Part shown: piece by piece, positions 15,940-24,683 of the stretch
Numbering within the stretch: position 1 is the stretch's first letter
Layout: every line of letters begins with the position of its first letter
Origin: Nocardioides alkalitolerans
Lineage (GTDB): Bacteria > Actinomycetota > Actinomycetes > Propionibacteriales > Nocardioidaceae
Reading direction: 5' to 3'
NCBI GenBank assembly: GCA_038184435.1
Contig: CP116227.1
Coordinates: 2,819,501 to 2,883,500, forward strand
Length of the DNA: 64,000 nt
The notes under the pieces: model-generated
The model's database searches: none
What the model was told of the DNA's origin: nothing
What the model saw: only the letters and a program-made list of their open reading frames with translations
Translations under genes and position numbers: made by a program

Positions 15940-16443
15940 ATGACGCCCGCCCAGCTGCTCGAGGACGCCTACGGGCGCGTGCTCGAGAACGCGCTCGCCG
16001 CCGTCGACGGGCTCACCGAGGAGCAGCTCGCGACCCGCCCCGGCCCCGACGCGAACTCCATCGCGTGGCTCGTGTGGCACCTCACCCGCGTGCAGGACGA
16101 CCACGTCGCCGACGTCGCGGGCACGCCCCAGGTGTGGACGACGCAGGGGTACGCCGCGCGCCTCGCCCTCCCCCTGGACGAGTCCGACACGGGCTACGGC
16201 CACACGTCCGACGAGGTCGCGGCCGTCCGCGCGAGCGCCGAGGACCTGGCCGCCTACCTGCGGGCGACCCACGAGGCGAGCGTGGTCTACCTGCGCACGG
16301 TCACCGCCGACGACCTCGACCGCGTCGTCGACGAGCGCTGGGACCCGCCCGTCACCCTCGGGGTGCGGCTCGTCAGCGTCGCGGACGACGGCGCGCAGCA
16401 CGCCGGGCAGGCGGGCTACGTCCGCGGGCTCCTGGGTCTCTGA
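15940..16443 (+). CDS. DinB/DUF664-family protein
   Basis: A 167-residue protein of the DinB four-helix-bundle superfamily. The first metal-site histidine is seen in SIAWLVWHLTRVQDDHV and the last in DDGAQHAGQAGYVRGLL, the H...H(x3)H-like spacing of the family. Many members are thiol-dependent (mycothiol or bacillithiol) transferases. The exact reaction is unknown. The ATG follows the stop of the quinone reductase-like gene directly, with AGGAGG inside that gene's end. Confidence 0.85.
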   Translation: MTPAQLLEDAYGRVLENALAAVDGLTEEQLATRPGPDANSIAWLVWHLTRVQDDHVADVAGTPQVWTTQGYAARLALPLDESDTGYGHTSDEVAAVRASAEDLAAYLRATHEASVVYLRTVTADDLDRVVDERWDPPVTLGVRLVSVADDGAQHAGQAGYVRGLLGL

Positions 16444-16446
16444 GCA

Positions 16447-17283
16447 GTGCCGGAGCTGCCCGAGGTCGAGTCCGCGCGCGCCGTGATCGAGCGCGCCGCG
16501 CTGGGACGCACCATCGCCGACGTCGACGACACCGACACGTGGGAGTGCCGCCCCCACGCGCCCGGCGAGATCCGCGACGCCCTGCTCGGCCGCTCGCTCG
16601 CCGCCGCCCACCGCCGGGGGAAGTCGATGTGGCTCACCACGTCGGGGCGGGACGGGGAGGGCGACAGCGGGCGGGACGAGGGTCCCCACCTCGGCCTGCA
16701 CCTCGGCATGAGCGGGCGGATCCTCGTGACGGCGCCCGCCGACGACGGCGAGGAGTCCGTGGGCGGCGACTACGCCGGGCGCAACGCGGACCGGCGCAAG
16801 GAGGAGTGGTTCCGCTTCACCCTGCGCTTCGAGGACGGCGGGTCGCTGCGGCTGCTCGACCCGCGGCGGCTCGGTCGGGTCCGCCTCGACCCGGACCTGT
16901 CGGGGGTCGGCCCCGACGCGGGCGAGATCGGACGGGACGAGTTCCGCACGCGCATCGGCCGCGGCACGGCGCCGCTCAAGGCCCGTCTGCTCGACCAGTC
17001 CGCGATCGCCGGCGTCGGCAACCTGCTGGCCGACGAGACGCTGTGGCAGGCGGGGCTCAGCCCCCAGCACCGGGTGGACGACCTCGACGAGCCGCAGCTC
17101 GACGAGCTCCGCCGCGTGCTTCGCCGCTGCATCCGCGCCGCGATCCGCCAGGGCGGCGTGCACACCGGCGAGGTGATCCCCCACCGGCGCGCCGACGGCC
17201 ACTGCCCCCGCTGCGGCGCCGCGATGGTGCGGGGCGAGGTCGGGGGCCGGACCACGTGGTGGTGCCCGGTGGACCAGGTCTGA
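16447..17283 (+). CDS. Fpg/Nei-family DNA glycosylase, atypical zinc finger
   Basis: A 278-residue base-excision repair glycosylase/AP lyase. The GTG start gives MPELPEVE, so the catalytic Pro2 and Glu3 are in place; LHLGMSGRI, IAGVGNLLADETLW and the H2TH region follow. The C-terminal zinc finger reads HCPRC...TTWWCPVDQV: three cysteines are present but the fourth is replaced by Asp (CPVD instead of CPxC). Either zinc binding is weakened or another residue serves. It is the last gene of a likely operon with the preceding two. Confidence 0.93.
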   Translation: MPELPEVESARAVIERAALGRTIADVDDTDTWECRPHAPGEIRDALLGRSLAAAHRRGKSMWLTTSGRDGEGDSGRDEGPHLGLHLGMSGRILVTAPADDGEESVGGDYAGRNADRRKEEWFRFTLRFEDGGSLRLLDPRRLGRVRLDPDLSGVGPDAGEIGRDEFRTRIGRGTAPLKARLLDQSAIAGVGNLLADETLWQAGLSPQHRVDDLDEPQLDELRRVLRRCIRAAIRQGGVHTGEVIPHRRADGHCPRCGAAMVRGEVGGRTTWWCPVDQV

Positions 17284-17330
17284 GTCACCGGGGGTCACCA
17301 GGGGTCACCGGGGGTCACCGGGGGTCACCG
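17284..17330. repeat. 10-bp tandem repeat (GGGGTCACCG)
   Basis: About 4.7 tandem copies lie between two convergent genes and cover the stop codon of the DUF4184 gene. Copies differ only in one base (CACCA in one unit). Confidence 0.9.
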
Positions 17331-18059
17331 GCGGGCCAGGCGCAGCACGTGCCACGCCCCGGCCGCCAGCAGCAGCGCGGCGACGAGCGCCACGAGCCCG
17401 TGCACGACGCCGTCGAACGCGACGGCGTGCAGCCCCTGCGGCACCCGGAGGACCGCCGTCACCAGGGCGACCAGCGCCGCCGCGCCGACCGCGAGCTCCA
17501 GGAGGGGCACCCCGGTGACCCGCGGGGGTACGGCGCGGGTCGGCCGCGACCGCAGCCACAGCACCGCCGCGCCGGCCACGACGGCCATCCCGACGACGCC
17601 CGAGCCGTACTGCAGCCACTTGCCCCCCGGCAGCGGCCCCTGCTGCGCCGCCAGCCACGGGATCGCCTCCCAGCCCCAGCGGCCGGGGTGGGTGAACGAG
17701 TCCCAGGCCACGTGGGTCAGGGCGCCGACCGCCCCGGCGACCGGCACCCACGCCCACGCGCGCGGGGCCAGCGCGACGTGGGGGGCGAGGCGGCGGCGTA
17801 CCGGGGTCGGGGCGAGACCGACGAGGGCGTCGCGCACGACCGTGGACCAGACGAGCACCACGACGGTCGTCGCGAGCGGCGCGTAGAGGGCGATGCCCAG
17901 CGGGGAGTGCGTCACCCCGTACGCCGCGTGCTCGCCCGCGAAGAGCGGCACGTCGGGCACCATCGTGCCGACGACGAGCGGCGTCAGCGGCAGTCCCCGG
18001 CGGGCGGTGAGCCGCGCCAGCGGCAGCACGAGCGCCGGGTGGGCGACGGTGATCGGCAC
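17325..18059 (-). CDS. DUF4184-family membrane protein
   Basis: A 244-residue integral membrane protein. The start is GTG 18059, giving MPITVAHPALVLPL, the family's usual opening. Conserved features are the N-terminal HPA, GTMVPDVPLF, THSPLG and HVAWDSFTHPGRWG, all with histidines or acids at membrane edges, and about six hydrophobic segments. The family relates to zinc-dependent membrane hydrolases but is uncharacterised. It is divergent from the MOSC gene by 23 bases. Confidence 0.88.
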   Translation of the reverse strand: MPITVAHPALVLPLARLTARRGLPLTPLVVGTMVPDVPLFAGEHAAYGVTHSPLGIALYAPLATTVVVLVWSTVVRDALVGLAPTPVRRRLAPHVALAPRAWAWVPVAGAVGALTHVAWDSFTHPGRWGWEAIPWLAAQQGPLPGGKWLQYGSGVVGMAVVAGAAVLWLRSRPTRAVPPRVTGVPLLELAVGAAALVALVTAVLRVPQGLHAVAFDGVVHGLVALVAALLLAAGAWHVLRLARR

Positions 18060-18082
18060 GGGCGCGAGCCTACGATCCGGGT

Positions 18083-18538
18083 ATGCCGATCGTCGTCGCC
18101 CTCCACGTCGCGCCGGCCCACCGAGCGCCGATGGTGCCGGTCGACCAGGTCGAGGCCGTGGCCGGACGCGGGCTCGTCGGCGACCGCTTCTTCGGCGCCC
18201 GGCACCGGCACGTGACCGTGCAGACCGCGGACGACCTGGCGAGCGCCGCACGGCGGCTCGGCCGCGACGTACCGGCTCCGCGCACGCGGCGGAACGTCAC
18301 CCTCGACCACGGCCCGCTCCCGACGGCGCCCGGATCGCGCCTGCGGCTCGCCGGCCTCGACCTGGAGGTGGTGCGGGTGGCGGCACCCTGCCGGATCATG
18401 GACGACGAGCTCGGGCCGGGCGGCAAGATCGCGCTCATCCGCCGCGGCGGGGTCGTGTGCCGGCTGCTCGACTCGGGCGTGGTGCGGCTCGGCGACCCGT
18501 GCGACCTCGAGCCGCCGAACGAGGACCGGCTGTTCTGA
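18083..18538 (+). CDS. small MOSC-domain protein
   Basis: A 151-residue single MOSC domain (molybdenum cofactor sulfurase C-terminal fold), a beta-barrel that can bind or transfer sulfur. GRGLVGDRFFG, RRNVTL and the conserved cysteine in VRVAAPCRIMD are seen. It lacks the N-terminal beta-barrel part of YiiM-type proteins. The sulfur or molybdenum substrate is unknown. Confidence 0.85.
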   Translation: MPIVVALHVAPAHRAPMVPVDQVEAVAGRGLVGDRFFGARHRHVTVQTADDLASAARRLGRDVPAPRTRRNVTLDHGPLPTAPGSRLRLAGLDLEVVRVAAPCRIMDDELGPGGKIALIRRGGVVCRLLDSGVVRLGDPCDLEPPNEDRLF

Positions 18539-18550
18539 GGGCCGGCGGGC

Positions 18551-20161
18551 TCAGCCCAGCCCCAGCACCTCGACCATCAGCGGGAGGAGCAGCACGATGA
18601 GCACCGCACCCAGGACGTCGAAGGAGATGCCGGTGCGGATCATGCGGGTGATCGGCACGGTCCCCGAGCCGTAGACGATGGCGTTCTGCGGCGTCGAGAC
18701 CGGCAGCATGAAGCCGAAGGACGCGCCGAAGGTCGCCGCCAGCGCGGGCACGAACGGATTCACGTCCGCCGCCATCGCGATGGGGATGAGGATCGGCACG
18801 ACCACCGCTGCGGCCGCTGTGTTGCTCGTGGTCTCCGACACCACGATCGCCAGCGTCACGGAGAACACCGTGATGAGGAACGTGCTCGTGAGACCCAACC
18901 GGTCCGACGCCCCGTTGCCGAGCGTCTCGGCGAGTCCGGACGACTCCAGCAGGCTGCCGAAGATGATGCCGGTGCCGAAGAGCACGACCGTGCCCCAGTC
19001 GATGCCGGCGGCGTCGCTCCACCGCAGGGTGAACTCGCGGTCGGCCCAGCGCGTGGGGAGCAGGAAGAGGAGGGCCGCACCCAGGATGGCGACGACGCCC
19101 TCGTCGAGGCGGTCGCTCACCGTCGTGTAGGTGCTCGAGTCCGTGCCGGCGACGACCGCCACGATGCCCGGCAGGATCCACAGCGTCACGGTCACCGCGA
19201 ACGCGACCAGCGTGTTCCGCTCGGCGACCGAGAGCTTCCCCAGCTGCGCGCGCTCCGCCCGCACGTACTCCTCGACGCCCTCCAGGTCGCGCGTCTCGGG
19301 ACGGTTCAGCAGCAGGATGACGACGGCCAGCGCCACGAACATGAGCGAGCAGATCGGCGCCGCCATGACCATCCAGTCGAGGAACGAGATGCGCTCGCCC
19401 GTCGCCTCCTCGATGAGGCCGCGGCCGATGAGGTTGGGGGGCGAGCCCACGGGGGTCAGCAACCCGCCGACGCTCGCGCCGTAGGCCAGCATCAGCATGA
19501 GGGCGGCCCCCACCCGGAGCCGGAGCGGGTCGAAGTCGGCCGCCACGGTGCCCCGGTCCTGCAGCAGCTTGGCGATGACCGTGAGGATCCCGATCGCCGT
19601 CGGCATGAGCATCGCGACGGTCGCCGTGTTGGAGACGAAGGCCGAGAGCAGGGCGGTGATGGCCCCGAAGGCCAGGATCACGCGGAAGGTCGAGCGACCG
19701 ACGCCGGGCAGGCTGAGCACGAAGATCGCGAAGCGGCGCGCGACGCCGTGCTTGAGCATGGCCTGGGCCAGGATGAACGCGCCGATGAAGGTGAAGACGG
19801 TCGAGGACCCGAAGGGCGCCAACGCCTCGTCGGCCGTGGCGACGCCGAGCACGACGATCGCGCCGATGCCGATGAAGCCGCCGATGGGGATCGGGACCGG
19901 TTCGGTCACCCACAGCACGATGACGCCCAGGAGCACCGCCGCGAGCAGGTGCTGGTCACCCTCCAGCCCGGTCGGGAGCAGCCAGAAGACGACCGCGACC
20001 AGCGGCGCCAGCACGAGACCCGCCGTGCGACGCCCCTTCTCGAACCGCTCCTCGCGCGGCGACAGCTTCTGCTCTCCGAGGCTGCGGTACGTCGCAGTGT
20101 CGAGGAAGGCCGCGTCGACATCGGTCCTGCCGCCCGAGGGGCGGTCCTGCGTGGAGGTCAT
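18551..20161 (-). CDS. SLC13/DASS-family anion transporter
   Basis: A 536-residue divalent anion:sodium symporter of the DASS family with 11-12 hydrophobic segments. The paired substrate-site motifs are seen as SNTATVAMLMPTAIG (~177-191) and TTSNTAAAAVVVPILIP (~450-466), both SNT-type, and ASVGGLLTPVGSPPNLIG lies between them. It should import dicarboxylates (succinate, malate) or sulfate; which one is not decidable. It follows pheA on the same strand after an 81-base gap. Confidence 0.92.
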   Translation of the reverse strand: MTSTQDRPSGGRTDVDAAFLDTATYRSLGEQKLSPREERFEKGRRTAGLVLAPLVAVVFWLLPTGLEGDQHLLAAVLLGVIVLWVTEPVPIPIGGFIGIGAIVVLGVATADEALAPFGSSTVFTFIGAFILAQAMLKHGVARRFAIFVLSLPGVGRSTFRVILAFGAITALLSAFVSNTATVAMLMPTAIGILTVIAKLLQDRGTVAADFDPLRLRVGAALMLMLAYGASVGGLLTPVGSPPNLIGRGLIEEATGERISFLDWMVMAAPICSLMFVALAVVILLLNRPETRDLEGVEEYVRAERAQLGKLSVAERNTLVAFAVTVTLWILPGIVAVVAGTDSSTYTTVSDRLDEGVVAILGAALLFLLPTRWADREFTLRWSDAAGIDWGTVVLFGTGIIFGSLLESSGLAETLGNGASDRLGLTSTFLITVFSVTLAIVVSETTSNTAAAAVVVPILIPIAMAADVNPFVPALAATFGASFGFMLPVSTPQNAIVYGSGTVPITRMIRTGISFDVLGAVLIVLLLPLMVEVLGLG

Positions 20162-20242
20162 GGCGCTCCCGGGGTCAGGTGCGCGGCACCCGGCTGCGCA
20201 CCGCGCCTGTGTCCTGGATCACAGTACCCGTGCGCGGGCGGC

Positions 20243-21085
20243 TCACGCCTCCGAGCGGTGCGGGTCGGCAGGGTAGACGCCGAGGATCTTGACCTCGTGG
20301 GTGAAGAAGCGCAGCTCCTCGAGCGCGCGGGCGAGACCGACGTCGTCGGGGTGGCCATCGACCTCGGCGAGGAACTGCGTCGCCGTGAAGTGGCCGCCGA
20401 CCATGTAGGACTCGAGCTTCGTCATGTTGACGCCGTTGGTGGCGAACCCGCCGAGCGCCTTGTAGAGCGCCGCCGGCAGGTTGCGGACGTGGAAGACGAA
20501 GCTGGTGACGACCGGGCCGTTGCCGGCCGCCGCCCGCTGCGGCTCCGGGGAGAGCACGACGAAGCGCGTCGTGTTGTGGTCCTCGTCCTCGACGTCGGCG
20601 GCGAGCACCTCGAGACCGTAGATCTCGGCGGCCAGCGGCGGGGCGATGGCGGCCTGCGTCGGGTCGCCCGACTCGGCCACCTCCCGCGCGGCTCCGGCGG
20701 TGTCGCCGGAGATGACCGGCCGCCAGCCGTTGCCGGTGATGATGCGGCGGCACTGCCCCAACGCGTGCACGTGGCTGTGCACCGTGCGGATGGTCTCCGT
20801 CGTCGCCCCCGGCACGGCCATGAGGTGGAACTGGATGCGGAGGAAGTGCTCCGCCACGATGTGCAGGTTGGTGGTCGGCAGGAAGTGGTGGATGTCGGCC
20901 ACCCGACCGGCCAGCGTGTTGTCGATCGGGATCATCGCCAGGTCGGCGTCGCCGCGCTCGACGGTCGCGAACACCTCCTCGAACGAGGCGCACGGCACGG
21001 CCTCGAGCTCGGGGTAGTGGCGCCGGCTGACGATGTGGGAGTTCGCGCCGGGCTCACCCTGGTACGCGATCCGTCGAGTTGTCAC
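20243..21085 (-). CDS. pheA: prephenate dehydratase with variant ACT domain
   Basis: Converts prephenate to phenylpyruvate in phenylalanine synthesis. About 280 residues from GTG 21085: catalytic domain ~1-180 with IAYQGEPGANS, the substrate-site DNTLAGRV and the NTTRFVV motif carrying the essential Thr-Arg-Phe, then an ACT domain. The ACT domain normally carries GALV and ESRP for Phe feedback; here they read PAALYKAL and LESYM, a form I associate with alphaproteobacterial-type enzymes. Weak or absent Phe inhibition is inferred. It is followed by the SLC13 carrier and preceded by the RibD-C gene, all on the minus strand. Confidence 0.95.
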   Translation of the reverse strand: MTTRRIAYQGEPGANSHIVSRRHYPELEAVPCASFEEVFATVERGDADLAMIPIDNTLAGRVADIHHFLPTTNLHIVAEHFLRIQFHLMAVPGATTETIRTVHSHVHALGQCRRIITGNGWRPVISGDTAGAAREVAESGDPTQAAIAPPLAAEIYGLEVLAADVEDEDHNTTRFVVLSPEPQRAAAGNGPVVTSFVFHVRNLPAALYKALGGFATNGVNMTKLESYMVGGHFTATQFLAEVDGHPDDVGLARALEELRFFTHEVKILGVYPADPHRSEA

Positions 21086-21141
21086 GATCGCTGATCCTCG
21101 CACCGCCGGTCGCCCGGCGTCGCGGCAGTATCAGCGCACGA

Positions 21142-21840
21142 TCAGCGGAGGACGTCCCAGCGCCCCAGCAGCGTGCTGTCCTCCTCGAGCAGCAGCTGCA
21201 GGTCGAGCGCCGCGTCGACGGGCGGGCCGGCGGTGATGCGCGGCCGGTCGCCGGCGACGATCCGGGGGACGTACGTCGCGCACAGCTCGTCCGCGACGTG
21301 GCTGGCCAGCAGGTCCCGCAGCAGGTGGGGACCGCCCTCGGCGAGGAGGCGCACGAAGCCCTGCTCGACGAGCCGCTGACGCAGCTCGGACAGGTCGACG
21401 CTGTGGGAGCCGAGCACCAGCACGTTGTCGTCGCCGAGCACCCGCCGCGCCTCGCTCAGGCCGTCGGCGGTGGCGCAGGTCGCCAGCAGCACCGCGCCGG
21501 GCTCGGCGTCCCGCAGCTGCTCCGGCACCTGGCCGCGGCGGCTCACGAGCACGAGCGGCAGCTCCCCCGCCTGGTAGGTCTCCGCGGCCGCCGTGCCCGC
21601 ACCGACGACCACGACGTCCGCCAGCGAGCGGATCGCGCCGAAGACCCGGTTGTCGGCGGGCGTGTGGATCGAGTCGGAACGCTCGGAGTCGCCGGTCGCC
21701 GCCCCGTCGACGGTGCTCACCATGTTGACCCGCAGCCAGTCCCGTCCGGCCGGCGGCGCGTAGAGCGTCGCCAGCTGGTCGTCCGACACCTCGGTCGCGC
21801 CGTCGTGGGCCGGGTTGCGTCGGTCGAGCAGCACGCGCAC
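21142..21840 (-). CDS. RibD C-terminal domain reductase (pyrimidine reductase family)
   Basis: A 232-residue NADPH-dependent reductase of the RibD-C/dihydrofolate reductase fold: WLRVNMVSTVDGAATG (~38-53), DVVVVGAGTAAAETY and LLAEGGPHLLRDLL are the family's substrate and cofactor strands. The stand-alone family is common in actinobacteria. No deaminase domain or other riboflavin gene is nearby, so a role in riboflavin synthesis is not assured. GTG 21840 is the start, with GAGGAG upstream. Confidence 0.88.
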   Translation of the reverse strand: MRVLLDRRNPAHDGATEVSDDQLATLYAPPAGRDWLRVNMVSTVDGAATGDSERSDSIHTPADNRVFGAIRSLADVVVVGAGTAAAETYQAGELPLVLVSRRGQVPEQLRDAEPGAVLLATCATADGLSEARRVLGDDNVLVLGSHSVDLSELRQRLVEQGFVRLLAEGGPHLLRDLLASHVADELCATYVPRIVAGDRPRITAGPPVDAALDLQLLLEEDSTLLGRWDVLR

Positions 21841-21918
21841 GGGGGATCTCCTCGGGGGTCGGATCGGGGTGGGGTCGGGCCGGGGAGCGCCCACCCTACG
21901 ACCGCCGCCCGCGGAGTC

Positions 21919-21945
21919 GAGTACCCGTACTCACCCCACCTGAGT
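21919..21945. promoter_or_regulatory. overlapping palindromes in divergent promoter region
   Basis: GAGTAC-CC-GTACTC at 21919-21932 overlaps ACTCA-N7-TGAGT at 21929-21945, between the divergent RibD-C and SCO7613-type genes. Operator role is inference. Confidence 0.4.
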
Positions 21946-21982
21946 CGCCCGGTCGTCGTGCCGCGCGTGCGTCTGCGGCTGG

Positions 21983-24553
21983 ATGGGGGGCATGCTCTTC
22001 GCCGACCGCACCTGCTGCCCCGACTGCCGTTCCGCGCTCGTCGCCGGGCGTGACGAGTGCCCCCGCTGCGCGATCCGTCTCACCGGCGACGTCGCGTGGC
22101 AGCTGTTCGCCACGCTCGAGCGGGCCGACCAGCTGGTCCTGCGCCTGCGCGCCGAGGCCCGCTCCCGCACGTCAGCTCCCGTCGCTGCTCCCGTCGCTGC
22201 TCCCGTCGGCCCGGCCGCCGCTCCGCGCGCGGGCGCGACGTCGATGACGGCCGGGCTCGCGGCGTACCCGCGCCCGGCGGCCCGGACCGCCGCCCCGACC
22301 GCCGCGCCCGACGCTCCCGCCGCTCCCGCCGCCCCGCAGCAGCGGGGCATGCTCGAGTCGGGCGTCCCGAAGCTCCTGCTGGGTCTCGGCGCCGCCTGCC
22401 TCCTCGTGGGGGCGCTGGTGTTCCTGGCGGTCGCGTGGGTGCTCATGGGCGTCGAGGGCCGCACGGCGGTGCTCCTGGGGACGACCGTGGGCGCCGGCGC
22501 GCTCACCGTCGTGCTGGCCCGTCGCGGCCTGCCCGCGGCCAGCGAGGCGCTCGCCGCGGTCACCTCCGGGCTCACCCTCCTCGCCTGCGTCGGCGCGGAC
22601 GCGGCCGGCTGGCTCGGCAACCCGCCCGACGGCGTGCTGCCGGCCCAGGTCGGCGCGGTCCTCGGAGCGCTGGGGGCGGGGCTGGCGCTCGGCGCGCGGC
22701 GTACGCCGCTGGGTCGCCTCCTCACCGGCGAGGTGGTCGTGGCGCTGGGTGCGGTGCTCGTGACGATCGGTACGACGATCGCCGCGCCCGCGGCGGAGCT
22801 CGGCCTCGTCGTGGGGACGCTCCTGCTCGGCGCGATCGCGCTGCTCGCCCGGCTCGGCGGGCTGCGTCTCCTGCCGGCGTTGGCCGCCGGCAGCGCCGGC
22901 CTCACCTGGCTGCTGCTCGCCGGGGCCGGTCTCGGGCGCGCGCTCACCGACGTCTCCGTGGCCGCGCTCTGGGGTCGGGCCGAGGTGTGGCCGCTGCTCG
23001 CGGCCACCGTGCTCGCGCTCGCCGCGCCGGTCGTCCCGATCCTCCCCCGCGGCCTGCGGGTGACGGCGCTCGGTGCCGCCGGCACCGCCCTGGCCCCCGC
23101 CCTCCTGCTGCCGCTGCACGACGTCTCGTTCGACGCCGGCGTCGTCGGCTGGTCGCTCCTGCTGCTGCTCGTCGCGGCGGCCGCGCGGCTGGTCCCCACC
23201 GGCTGGCGAGCGGCGCTCGTCGGGCCGGGCGGAGCCGCCGTGCTCGTCCCCCTCGTCGCCCTCGTCGACGTGCTCGGTCGCGCCACCGACGCCCTGCTGA
23301 CGCCGACGGGCGACCTGCGCCTCCTCGGCGCGACGACCCTCCTGACCCACCCGTGGCTGGCCCTCGTGGTCGCCGCGGCCCTGGCTGCCGCCGTCGTGGC
23401 GGTGCTCGACCAGCACGTCCCCGCGTCGCGCGGGGACCGCGGGGGCGTGCTGCCCCCGGCGCCCGTCCTCGCGTCGGTCGCCGGGTTCCTCGCGGCGACC
23501 GGGGTGGCGGTGACGGCGACCTACGCCGTGCCGCTCGCCCTGGTCGTCGCCCAGCTCCTCGTCGTCGCCGTGAGCGCGGAGGCGCTCGCCACGCCGCCCG
23601 CGCTGCGTCGCCGGCGCCGGGCCGCGACCGCCGGCGCCGGGGCCGCCCTCGTGGCCGCGCTCGCCGCGGTCCTCGTCGCGACGCCCGGCGCCGCGCTCCA
23701 GGCCCTCGCCCTCGTCGTGCTCGTCGGGGTCGCCGCGGGTGCCGCCGTCCTGCTCCGCACCGGTCTCGGCACCCTCGCCCTCGCGCTCGTCGCCCCCGCG
23801 TCCGCCCTCCTCGTCGTCGACCTCGGCCGGGTCGCCGGGCTGCGCCCGGAGCCCGTGCTGGCCGTCGCCGTCGCCGTGGTCGGCCTGCTGCTCGTGGCCG
23901 TGGCCCGACCGGTGAACGAGGTGGCCGTCGCCCTGACCGCCACGGTGCTGACCGCCGCGGTGACGGTGGGCGAGGACCCGCTGACGTGGTGGGCCGTGCA
24001 CCTCACGATCGCGGGCGCGGCCGCGGCCCTCGCGGCCGTCGTGCGCCCGGCGCGCCGCCCTCTCGCCTGGGTCGGCGGAGCACTGCTGGTGCTCGCCTCC
24101 TGGGTGCGGCTCGCCGACACGGGCGTCACCGTCCCCGAGGCGTACACGCTGCCCGCCGCTCTCGTCCTCCTGACGGTCGGCGTCGTGGCCCTCGTGCGCG
24201 ACCCGCGCCGGCGGAGCACGCCGATGCTCCTCAGCGGGCTGGTCCTCGCGCTCGGCCCGAGCACGCTGCTGGCCCTCGACGAGCCGGCCACGCTCCGCGG
24301 CCTCCTGGTCGCGCTCGCGAGCCTGGTCCTGGTCCTGGGCGGCGCGTCGCTCCGCTGGAGCGCTCCCCTCGTGGCCGGGTCCGTGGCCGGCGCCCTGCTC
24401 CTGCTGCGCGCGCTCGCGCCGTACGCCGCGGAGCTGCCGCCGTACGTCGTCATGATCGCCGCCGGCGCGCTGCTCGTGACGGTCGGCGTGACGTGGGAGA
24501 GCCGGCTGGCCTCGCTGCGGCGCGGACGCCGGTACGTCGCGCGCCTCCGGTGA
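21983..24553 (+). CDS. SCO7613-type multipass membrane protein with N-terminal zinc ribbon
   Basis: An 856-residue protein (or three fewer if ATG 21992 is used). It opens with a zinc ribbon (CCPDC...CPRC, residues ~10-30), a helix, then an Ala/Pro linker, and from ~125 to the end about 24 hydrophobic segments very rich in Ala, Leu and Val. The layout matches the SCO7613 C-terminal domain membrane proteins of actinobacteria, whose function is unknown. The zinc ribbon should face the cytoplasm. It is divergent from the RibD-C gene. Confidence 0.85.
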   Translation: MGGMLFADRTCCPDCRSALVAGRDECPRCAIRLTGDVAWQLFATLERADQLVLRLRAEARSRTSAPVAAPVAAPVGPAAAPRAGATSMTAGLAAYPRPAARTAAPTAAPDAPAAPAAPQQRGMLESGVPKLLLGLGAACLLVGALVFLAVAWVLMGVEGRTAVLLGTTVGAGALTVVLARRGLPAASEALAAVTSGLTLLACVGADAAGWLGNPPDGVLPAQVGAVLGALGAGLALGARRTPLGRLLTGEVVVALGAVLVTIGTTIAAPAAELGLVVGTLLLGAIALLARLGGLRLLPALAAGSAGLTWLLLAGAGLGRALTDVSVAALWGRAEVWPLLAATVLALAAPVVPILPRGLRVTALGAAGTALAPALLLPLHDVSFDAGVVGWSLLLLLVAAAARLVPTGWRAALVGPGGAAVLVPLVALVDVLGRATDALLTPTGDLRLLGATTLLTHPWLALVVAAALAAAVVAVLDQHVPASRGDRGGVLPPAPVLASVAGFLAATGVAVTATYAVPLALVVAQLLVVAVSAEALATPPALRRRRRAATAGAGAALVAALAAVLVATPGAALQALALVVLVGVAAGAAVLLRTGLGTLALALVAPASALLVVDLGRVAGLRPEPVLAVAVAVVGLLLVAVARPVNEVAVALTATVLTAAVTVGEDPLTWWAVHLTIAGAAAALAAVVRPARRPLAWVGGALLVLASWVRLADTGVTVPEAYTLPAALVLLTVGVVALVRDPRRRSTPMLLSGLVLALGPSTLLALDEPATLRGLLVALASLVLVLGGASLRWSAPLVAGSVAGALLLLRALAPYAAELPPYVVMIAAGALLVTVGVTWESRLASLRRGRRYVARLR

Positions 24554-24683
24554 CGCCCGCGGCTCCCTCCTCGGGGCTCGCCCCGGGTCCGTGGCGTCAT
24601 AGGCTGGGTGTCGCCCGCGCCACACCCCCGGCGCCGGCGGCCCCGCGTCGCCCACCCCCGCGACGCCCGACGACAGGAGCGCC

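Noticed and set aside
17284..17330. Possible CRISPR array
   Set aside because: Units are only 10 bp with no spacers; it is a simple tandem repeat.
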